From assembly GCA_025465145.1 (NCBI GenBank), contig JAODNS010000046.1, positions 1 to 20,249 on the forward strand: 20,249 bases of DNA, given 5' to 3'. The position numbers and the translations under genes are program-made. This DNA comes from Frankiales bacterium. Its GTDB lineage: Bacteria; Actinomycetota; Actinomycetes; Mycobacteriales; SCTD01. Of the stretch, positions 14,855 to 20,249 are shown piece by piece. Position 1 is the first letter of the stretch. Each line of letters starts with the position of its first letter. Under the pieces are notes generated by a model. It ran no database searches. It was not told the DNA's origin and saw nothing but the letters and a program-made list of their open reading frames with translations.

Positions 14855-16605
14855 GCGGAGTTCCCGCCGGGCTTGCGGGTGAACAGCCAGTCGTCGTCCA
14901 AGCCGGCGGCGACGTCAGTGGCGCGGGGAGCGCCGCCGAGCAGCGTGACGCGCAGCCAATCGGTGGACATCGGGCTGAAGTTCTCCATGCCGTAGGTGGC
15001 GAGCTGGAAGCGCTGCAGGTCCAGCGGCAGGAACTCGGCGCTGATCGGATTCACCCGTGCCTCGCCGTAGGGAACGCCCGCCAGACCCTGGACGCGGGCG
15101 ATAGTTCCCCGATGCCACGGGTAGGCGAGGAGGAACTCGCCCAAGGTGATGTCGGGATGCGCGGTCGCCAGGTCCGACATCAGATGCCGGACGGCGAAGG
15201 CCATCGCCAGCGGCTGCTCAACGTGCTCGCCGTGGTCGCGGCCGCGGACCCCGCGGCGGGGCTCTTGGCTGTTCTGGGAGAAGTACCAGAAGTAGTGGCG
15301 GCTGCCATCTGCGTCCAGGTCTAGCTGGTGCACCCAGCCGTAGTCGGTCTGCAGTCGCTCCAGCAACATCCCGGTCGTCTGCGCGAGCGTGGGGTCAGGG
15401 TGCTCGTCACAGCGCAGCAAGTGTTCCACGTCTGCGTCGAGTTCCTCATGGCACTCGACGAGCACCGTGTCGATGACCTGGCGCACCTCTGCGCCGGCCT
15501 TCGCGCCTGCCTCGTGTAGGGCTCGTCCAATCTCGCTCACGGACTCGCCGCCGACGGTGCCGGTCGCGTTGTACTCCCCGGCCAGCGCCAGCATCGCCGC
15601 GAGCCCCGCCGCAAGCTCCGGACCTGTCGGGTACGGGGCAGTCGCGAGCGTGTCGCGCTCGGCGAAGTGGTGCACGGCTCGCTGGAGAAGCTCGACGAGG
15701 CGTGCGCTGTGCGCCGAGCGGGGCCGGCTCTGCTGCGCCAGCGCGTGCGCCAGCGGAAGCTCCCTGAGCGCTACCCAAGCGTCGAGCACCTGCGGGTGGT
15801 TGATGACGTACGGCACCATCCCGAGGCCCGTCGCGTTGCCAAGGCCGAAGAATCGCCGCCACTGTGCATCCAGCGCAGCGGCACGGTTAGACCGCTGACG
15901 GGCGCAGTGCTCGACCAGGTCGTAGCTGAGTTCGCGCAGCAGCCACGCGGCGAGCATCTGGGCGCGGTACGGCAGTGCGAGCGGATGATCGGTGCTGTAG
16001 CGCTCGAAGTCCGCGAGGCCCCACTTGCCGTTCGCGTAGAACGCGGTGCTGCGCAGGACGTATGCGGCGTCACCGACCGCTGCCGGCTCCGGCTGCTCGC
16101 CGGCAGCCAGCTGCTCCACGACGTAATCGAAGAACCTGGCGCTGCGATTGGCACGCGTCCAGACGAGCGTCCCAGCGTCCGCGCGGCCACCTTCCTGCGC
16201 CGTCACGTTCGCGCGCAGGTCTTCCAGGCGATCCGTCGACACGTCGCCCTCGATCAGGGCGGCGGTGACGTCCCACGCATCGGCGATAACGCGGTCGGTG
16301 CGCTGCGCCTCAGCAATCTTGGTGGAGAAGGCGACGAAGCTGAACCGGTGACCGGACGCGTCGACGATGTAGACCACGTCGCCCCTGCCGGAGGCGTCGA
16401 CGTCGAACTGCGTCCGCGTGACCTGCCACCGCTCGCGTGCAGCGGCGCGTAGGAACGAGCGAGCGAAGCTGTGTCGAGTGCTGCGGGCGGTGCCCAGCTC
16501 AGCAGGGTCGAGCGCGGCATCGGCAGGACGGGCATGAGCCTGCGCGGCCCGCAGTGTGTTCGTCGGGCGCATCACGGTCGTCCCCGGTCTCTCATCGGTG
16601 ATCAC
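14851..16605 (-). CDS. Large protein of unknown function in catabolic operon (584 aa)
   Basis: I do not recognise this protein. It starts at GTG 16605, overlapping the aldehyde dehydrogenase stop (GTGA), and its TGA overlaps the dipeptidase start (ATGA). An internal ATG at about residue 12 is an alternative start. No signal peptide, membrane segment or nucleotide-binding loop is visible. The N-terminal ~170 residues are alpha/beta (DVVYIVDASGHRFSFVAFST, TAQEGGRADAGTLVWTRANR). The middle ~180-480 looks largely helical (YRAQMLAAWLLRELSYDLVE, LLERLQTDYGWVHQLDLD). Aromatic/His clusters are prominent: GKWGLADFERY, HYFWYFSQNSQEPRRG, FLLAYPWHRGT. The C terminus has STDWLRVTLLGGAPR. Its place second in the operon points to a core catalytic or processing role on the same substrate. 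Confidence 0.82.
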   Translation of the reverse strand: MITDERPGTTVMRPTNTLRAAQAHARPADAALDPAELGTARSTRHSFARSFLRAAARERWQVTRTQFDVDASGRGDVVYIVDASGHRFSFVAFSTKIAEAQRTDRVIADAWDVTAALIEGDVSTDRLEDLRANVTAQEGGRADAGTLVWTRANRSARFFDYVVEQLAAGEQPEPAAVGDAAYVLRSTAFYANGKWGLADFERYSTDHPLALPYRAQMLAAWLLRELSYDLVEHCARQRSNRAAALDAQWRRFFGLGNATGLGMVPYVINHPQVLDAWVALRELPLAHALAQQSRPRSAHSARLVELLQRAVHHFAERDTLATAPYPTGPELAAGLAAMLALAGEYNATGTVGGESVSEIGRALHEAGAKAGAEVRQVIDTVLVECHEELDADVEHLLRCDEHPDPTLAQTTGMLLERLQTDYGWVHQLDLDADGSRHYFWYFSQNSQEPRRGVRGRDHGEHVEQPLAMAFAVRHLMSDLATAHPDITLGEFLLAYPWHRGTIARVQGLAGVPYGEARVNPISAEFLPLDLQRFQLATYGMENFSPMSTDWLRVTLLGGAPRATDVAAGLDDDWLFTRKPGGNSA

Positions 16606-18092
16606 GCCGGTCGCCAGGGCGCGGCCGTGCGCAGGTACGCGCTCTTGCTCCAGGTGAAGAAGTCCGCCGCGGTCTGCGCGTTCTGCTCGCGTGGCGCCGG
16701 GAACGCTGACGCCTTGGTGCCGCCGAACGGGACGTGCAGCTCAGAACCGGTCGTGGGTGCGTTCGCCTTGACCAGGCCGGCGTCGATCTCTTCAACGCAG
16801 CGGCGCACGGTGCGCTCGTCCGAGCTGAAGATCGAGGCGGTGAGACCGAACTTTGTCCCGTTGGCGAGCTCGATCGCCTCGTCCAGGTCGGCCGCGCGCA
16901 GCAGCGTGGTGACCGGGCCGAACACCTCCTCGCGAGCAATGTCCATTGTGGCTGGCCCCGTGAGCACGGTGGGGGCGAAGAAGGCCTCGCCGTCGGGCGC
17001 GCCGGGGGTGCGCGCGAGCACCTCGGCGCCCTGCTGGATCGCGGTGTCGACCGCGTCCTGCACGTCCTTGCGCGACTGCCTCGAGATCAGCGGACCGATG
17101 TCCACGCCCTCTTCGGCGCCGTCGCCGACGCGCAGGGCCTCGACACGCTTGCGGAGCTCGGGGATGAGCGCGTCGTACATCTCGCCCACGGCGATGATGC
17201 GGCGCGTGGCCGTGCACTTCTGTCCGGTGCTGCCCATCGCGCCGAAGACCAGGGTCTCGGCAGCTACAGCGGGGTCGACGTCAGGCATGACGATCGCGGC
17301 GTTGTGACCGCCGAGCTCGAGCTGCACGCGTGCGCCGCGGGGGATCGCGACAGCCGCGATGGAGCGACCGACCGGAACCGAGCCCGTGAAGGTCACGGCG
17401 GCGACCTCGTCAGCAGCGACGAGCTCCGCGCCGATCGACCCGGGCGCCAGCAGCAGGTTGAGCACCCCGGCCGGCACTCCCGCGTCCACGAAGACCTGGG
17501 CCAGTGCTGCAGAGACGGCCGGGGTCTCGCTGGCCGGCTTCCAGACCACAGCGTTGCCCCACAGCAGCGCGGGGGCGATCTTCCAGACCGGGATCTGCAC
17601 CGGGAAGTTCCACGGCGTGATGACGGCTACGACGCCCAGCGGGCGGCGGACGGTCCGGATGAGCTCGTCCGGATGGCTCGAGGGGAAGATCGATCCCTCA
17701 GCCATGCGGGACTGCCCCGCGTGGTAGTGCAACGTCTCGACCGAGGCGCCCACCTCGACGCGCGCCTCCGGCAGGGTCTTGCCCTCCTCGGCGGTCATGA
17801 GCCGGGCGACCTGGTCGGCGCGCTGCTCCAACAACTCCGCTGCACGCCGCAGCACGAGTCCCCGGCGGATCATCCCGGCCATGGACCAGTCGCGCTGCGC
17901 CTGCACAGCTGCGTCAAGGCTCCGGCGAAGGTCCGCGCTGGTGGCCTGCCTATAGGTCGCCACCACCTCGGCGTTCGCCGGGTTGGTGCTGACGGCGTCC
18001 TGCTTGTCGGCCGCTTCCGTGCCGCCGTCCGCCCACTCACCGTCGATGAGGTGCTGGAGCCGGAGGCCGGTGGGGCGTACGAACTGATCCAT
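16602..18092 (-). CDS. Aldehyde dehydrogenase, ketoglutarate-semialdehyde-dehydrogenase-like
   Basis: A 496-aa NAD(P)-dependent dehydrogenase that oxidises an aldehyde to a carboxylate. Catalytic and cofactor residues are visible: PWNFP (Asn162), WKPAS (Lys185), FTGS (235-238), LELGGHN (Glu259) and GQKCTATRR (nucleophile Cys293). The STGQKCTATRR context and overall length resemble alpha-ketoglutaric semialdehyde dehydrogenases of the hydroxyproline and sugar-acid pathways, but succinate- or other semialdehydes are equally possible. ATG 18092 has AAGGG about eight bases upstream; longer in-frame extensions run into the divergent promoter region and are not supported. It is the first gene of the nine-gene operon and its stop overlaps the next gene (GTGA, 16602-16605). 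Confidence 0.94.
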   Translation of the reverse strand: MDQFVRPTGLRLQHLIDGEWADGGTEAADKQDAVSTNPANAEVVATYRQATSADLRRSLDAAVQAQRDWSMAGMIRRGLVLRRAAELLEQRADQVARLMTAEEGKTLPEARVEVGASVETLHYHAGQSRMAEGSIFPSSHPDELIRTVRRPLGVVAVITPWNFPVQIPVWKIAPALLWGNAVVWKPASETPAVSAALAQVFVDAGVPAGVLNLLLAPGSIGAELVAADEVAAVTFTGSVPVGRSIAAVAIPRGARVQLELGGHNAAIVMPDVDPAVAAETLVFGAMGSTGQKCTATRRIIAVGEMYDALIPELRKRVEALRVGDGAEEGVDIGPLISRQSRKDVQDAVDTAIQQGAEVLARTPGAPDGEAFFAPTVLTGPATMDIAREEVFGPVTTLLRAADLDEAIELANGTKFGLTASIFSSDERTVRRCVEEIDAGLVKANAPTTGSELHVPFGGTKASAFPAPREQNAQTAADFFTWSKSAYLRTAAPWRPA

Positions 18093-18093
18093 C

Positions 18094-18116
18094 GGGATCC
18101 CTTCTAGAAACACGTG
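18094..18116. promoter_or_regulatory. Cluster of palindromes before the dehydrogenase start
   Basis: Three perfect palindromes lie in a row in the operon leader: GGGATCCC (18094-18101, overlapping the AAGGG ribosome site of the dehydrogenase gene), TTCTAGAA (18102-18109) and CACGTG (18111-18116). They may be operator half-sites, or the first could fold over the ribosome site. Short palindromes are also common by chance. Confidence 0.3.
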
Positions 18117-18131
18117 ATGTCTGTGGAACAT
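18117..18131. promoter_or_regulatory. Candidate LysR-type box (T-N11-A)
   Basis: The dyad ATGT-N7-ACAT contains T18118-N11-A18130, the core pattern of LysR-family recognition sites. It lies in the 97-bp divergent region, 26 bp from the dehydrogenase start and 59 bp from the lysR start, where such a regulator usually controls both its own gene and the adjacent operon. Confidence 0.45.
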
Positions 18132-18148
18132 GTGCGCATCGCAGACGC

Positions 18149-18164
18149 AAGTCCAGGAAGACTT
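18149..18164. promoter_or_regulatory. Second dyad AAGTC-N6-GACTT
   Basis: A perfect 5-bp inverted repeat (18149-18153 and 18160-18164) lies 25 bp before the lysR start, in the same intergenic region as the T-N11-A site. It could be a second regulator contact, such as an activation site. It does not itself fit T-N11-A. Confidence 0.35.
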
Positions 18165-18189
18165 GACACCGGATCGAGAAGCGAGGCTT

Positions 18190-19092
18190 ATGAGTGACAT
18201 GGAACTCCGCCTGCTCCGGTACTTCGTGGCTGTTGCTGAGGAGCAGCATTTCGGGCGTGCGGCCGTGCGCCTGCACATGGCGCAGCCGGGGCTCAGTCAC
18301 CAGATCCGCCGTCTGGAGCACGACCTGGGTGCCGAGCTCTTCCTGCGAACGACGCGGCGCGTGGAGCTGACCGATGCAGGCAGGATCCTGCTCGGCGACG
18401 CCCGGCAGATCCTGGCGCACGCAGACCGGGCATCGGCGGCCGTCGCTCGGGCGGTGCAGGGTGAGGTCGGTCTCGTGCGAATCGGCTTTGTCTCCTCTGC
18501 AGCGCTGGCCGCCACGCCTCGACTTGCGCACGCGCTGCATGAACGCGCCCCTGGGCTCAAACTGCAGCTGGACGAGCTCACGACCGAGGCGCAGTTGGAT
18601 CTGCTTCGCGATGGCGCTCTCGACGTCGGGCTGGTCCGCGAAGTGGTCGCGGCGCCGGGCCTAGTCGTGCAGCCGCTGCTACGCGAACGCTTGTATGTCG
18701 CGTTGCACCACTCCCATCGGCTGGCTGCGCACAGGAGCGTTGCCTTGGAACAGCTTGCAGGAGAGCCCTTCATCGTCTTCCCGCGCAAACGAGTGTCCCT
18801 GCTCTACGACCACATCGCGGGCCTGTGCCAGGCCGCCGGGTTCACGCTGGAGGCAGCGCAGGAGGCCGTGCAGTTCATCACCATCCTCGGGCTTGTGGCT
18901 GGCAACGCGGGGGTGGCAATCGTTCCGGATCCGCTACGGGCGCTGCAGCTGCCGGGGCTGCGCTACCTGCCGCTCGAGGACGAGGCCGCTACGTCGCTGG
19001 TGTCGATCGCCTGCCGGCCGGGAGTCCGGTCACCTGCGGTCCAGAAGGTGCTGGCGACGGCGACGGCCATATTCCCTGGTGAGGCGGCCTGA
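18190..19092 (+). CDS. LysR-family transcriptional regulator
   Basis: A 300-aa regulator. The N-terminal winged helix-turn-helix covers ~4-62 (LRLLRYFVAVAEEQHFGRAA, then MAQPGLSHQIRRLEHDLGAE and LFLRTTRRVELTDAG). The periplasmic-binding-like effector domain starts near residue 90 (VRIGFVSSAALAATPRL, LLRDGALDVGLVRE, LGLVAGNAGVAIVPDPL). It resembles the BenM/CbnR type, which sense catabolic intermediates. Start ATG 18190 is chosen because GCGAGG lies three to four bases upstream and the helix-turn-helix begins at once; ATG 18130 and 18199 are alternatives. It is divergent from the nine-gene operon, so it is the likely activator of that operon. An IS3 remnant abuts its stop codon, but the C terminus looks complete. 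Confidence 0.94.
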   Translation: MSDMELRLLRYFVAVAEEQHFGRAAVRLHMAQPGLSHQIRRLEHDLGAELFLRTTRRVELTDAGRILLGDARQILAHADRASAAVARAVQGEVGLVRIGFVSSAALAATPRLAHALHERAPGLKLQLDELTTEAQLDLLRDGALDVGLVREVVAAPGLVVQPLLRERLYVALHHSHRLAAHRSVALEQLAGEPFIVFPRKRVSLLYDHIAGLCQAAGFTLEAAQEAVQFITILGLVAGNAGVAIVPDPLRALQLPGLRYLPLEDEAATSLVSIACRPGVRSPAVQKVLATATAIFPGEAA

Positions 19093-19224
19093 TCGATTCC
19101 CGTCATCATCGACGGCACCCTTCGGGACCTCGAGGCGAAGGTCCGCCGGCTCGAGGAGGACAACGACATTCTTCGCCGGGTCTCAATTTTCTTCGCGGGG
19201 CAGCTCGACCCCCGCAGTCGCTGA
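19093..19224 (+). pseudogene. IS3 OrfA C-terminal remnant
   Basis: The frame reads LRDLEAKVRRLEEDNDILRR and then FFAGQLDPRSR before TGA 19222-19224. This is the leucine-zipper-like end of IS3 OrfA (usually '..RLEEENEILRKA..FFA.E'). The N-terminal helix-turn-helix is absent. It is in the same frame as lysR, directly after the lysR stop. OrfB homology begins in the overlapping -1 frame at about 19215, as in intact IS3 elements that use a programmed frameshift. Confidence 0.85.
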
Positions 19225-19412
19225 TCGTCGCGTTCATCGACGAGTGCCGACAGGCTGGTCATGCGGTGGAGTCGATCTGTCGGGTCCTGACGGAACAGGG
19301 CTGTCAGATCGCCGTACGGACCTAGCGGCTCTGGAAGTGCCCTCAGCTGCAGGTCGCGGCCCGCACCATCACCGACGCGCAGGTCATGGACAAGGTCCGT
19401 AACCTGGCCTGG
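19215..19412 (+). pseudogene. IS3 OrfB N-terminal remnant with nonsense codon
   Basis: The frame QSLIVAFIDECRQAGHAVES, ICRVLTEQGCQIAVRT, stop, RLWK matches the OrfB start. TAG at 19323-19325 replaces the Tyr of the usual 'RTYR.WK' motif. The frame continues to MDKVRNLAW and ends at the junction with the inverted block near 19411. Confidence 0.85.
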
Positions 19413-19546
19413 TGCCAGGTCGCCATCCGCAGCGGCGTCATGACGAGCTCGACGTCCTTGGCGGTGGCGCAGTGCCAGGCGACAATCTTCTGGGCGAACA
19501 CGTCCGATGAACGCGACGTAGGCGAACCCGGCCCAGGTCCGGCAGT
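19411..19546 (-). pseudogene. Inverted block of IS3 OrfB catalytic core
   Basis: On the minus strand this block reads CRTWAGFAYVAFI and, after a 2-base deletion, VFAQKIVAWHCATAKDVELV and then MTPLRMATWH. That is the middle of the same OrfB whose flanks lie on the plus strand. The plus-strand part resumes as RQREGRRVIAGEL at 19550, exactly where the family would continue after MATWH. The block is therefore an in-place inversion of ~136 bp, not a second insertion. Confidence 0.82.
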
Positions 19547-19549
19547 CAG

Positions 19550-19924
19550 CGTCAGCGGGAAGGACGGCGCGTCATCGCCGGCGAGTTGATGGGACACGCG
19601 GACGCCGGCAGCCAGTACACGTCCGTTCGGTTCACCGAGCACCTCGACCTTGAGGGCATCCGCCCGTCGATCGGGTCGGTCGGCGACGCCTATGACAACG
19701 CCCTGATGGAAAGCGTGATCGGGCTGTTCAAGGCCGAGCGCATCCGCACCACCGTCTTCCACACCGGGCCCTACGGCGGCCTGGCCGAGGTCGAGTGGGC
19801 CACCGCCGGCTGGGTCGACTGGTACAACAACCGCAGGCTGCACAGCAGCCTGGACTACCTCACCCCAGAAGAGTTCAAGCAGGCCCACTACGCGGCGATC
19901 AGCCGAGAGGCGCAACCCGCATAG
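19550..19924 (+). pseudogene. IS3 OrfB C-terminal third
   Basis: The frame RQREGRRVIAGEL is followed by GHADAGSQYTSVRF (second catalytic Asp), GDAYDNALMESVIGLFKAE (catalytic Glu), WVDWYNNRRLHSSLDYLTP and a TAG at 19922-19924. This part of the rve/DDE domain is intact. ATG 19586 could start a 112-aa fragment, but it would be non-functional alone. Confidence 0.88.
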
Positions 19925-20249
19925 GAGCGGCAGAGAACCTGGGCCCTTCACGCTCTACACGTTGAAGCGGAAAGTCGCATGCGTGAGTTGCTGAGCGGCG
20001 CCCGAGAGGCTCACCCCCTCTGACCTGCGGTTTCATGATGTGGAGGTAGGTCAGGGTCGGTCCTGCGCGGTTTCTCTTGCGGACTTTTTGCGGACTGAAC
20101 GGCCCTCCAGCAGCTGCGGTGACGCCCTCTGCCGCGTCCAAGCCTGACGCGAGATGAGGACGCGGCTGACTTTTCCTGCACGGCGCCGCGCAGAGTGCGT
20201 TGGCAATCGCGGTTGCCCGTCCCCATGGTGTGTCACGCGGTCAGGTCCG
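19925..20249. other. No gene supported; short direct repeat
   Basis: The final ~325 bp shows only short frames with poor codon bias. TTGCGGACT occurs twice (20077-20085 and 20088-20096) with an 11-bp period, inside a locally AT-richer stretch. No tRNA, IS end or promoter could be assigned. It may be the flank of an old integration event; this is inference. Confidence 0.4.

Larger units (their letters stand above)
19093..19924 (+). mobile_element. Degenerate IS3-family element with internal inversion
   Basis: This contains the C-terminal part of OrfA, OrfB fragments in two orientations and the C-terminal third of OrfB. The left end is missing: OrfA homology begins within ~25 bp of the lysR stop. 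The central ~80-90 residues of OrfB, including the first catalytic Asp region, are gone, and about 136 bp is reversed. I could not define terminal inverted repeats or a target duplication. It cannot encode a working transposase. Confidence 0.88.

Noticed and set aside
18163..18191. TTGACA as the -35 box of a lysR promoter
   Set aside because: A 17-bp spacer would place the -10 box (GCTTAT) over the start codon, which is implausible unless the true start is further downstream.
19343..19951. Minus-strand 202-aa frame as a separate gene
   Set aside because: Only the ~136-bp inverted IS block within it is coding; the rest is antisense to the plus-strand transposase remnant.
1..20249. CRISPR arrays, tRNA or rRNA genes, toxin-antitoxin or phage-defence genes
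   Set aside because: Looked for repeats with regular spacers, tRNA TPsiC-like arms and characteristic defence motifs; none was convincing.

Overview
The window comes from a high-GC, Gram-positive actinobacterium. The evidence is very G/C-biased third codon positions, a TIGR04338-type metallohydrolase next to a DUF2786 protein (a pair I know from Actinobacteria), GAF-ANTAR regulators, and surface proteins ending in an LAxTG/IPxTG-like motif, a membrane segment and an Arg-rich tail. I cannot name the genus. No rRNA, tRNA or CRISPR array was seen.

Left part (1-9205), chromosomal-looking genes. (i) The 3' end of a small HExxH-like metallohydrolase gene overlaps a DUF2786 gene by GTGA. (ii) A secreted, wall-anchored Asp-box (BNR/sialidase-fold) protein spans 1151-3150 but is split by a one-base frameshift near 1729; a 10-bp tandem repeat lies just upstream. 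(iii) A SelO protein AMPylase converges with a minus-strand BRCT-domain protein. (iv) Two minus-strand GAF-ANTAR genes overlap by ATGA. (v) A second, intact Asp-box surface protein lies on the minus strand at 6941-9205.

Central part (9633-19092), a catabolic locus. A minus-strand operon of nine genes runs from 18092 down to 9683. In transcription order it encodes an aldehyde dehydrogenase, a 584-aa protein I do not recognise, an atypical M19 'dipeptidase' lacking canonical metal ligands, a 249-aa protein I do not recognise, a RidA-family protein, and a polar amino-acid-type ABC importer (ATPase, two permeases, lipoprotein). The first eight genes are joined by ATGA, GTGA or TGATG overlaps, and a perfect 13-bp hairpin closes the operon. 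A divergent LysR regulator shares a short intergenic region containing a T-N11-A dyad. I infer import and breakdown of an amino-acid-like or N-substituted substrate: the M19/RidA/unknown proteins would process it and the dehydrogenase would oxidise a semialdehyde. The substrate is unknown. This is the best candidate here for an undescribed system.

Right end (19093-20249). Immediately after lysR lies a dead IS3-family element. It is truncated at the 5' end, has a nonsense codon in OrfB, lacks part of the middle, and about 136 bp of its catalytic core is inverted in place. The last ~325 bp has no supportable gene but contains a short direct repeat.
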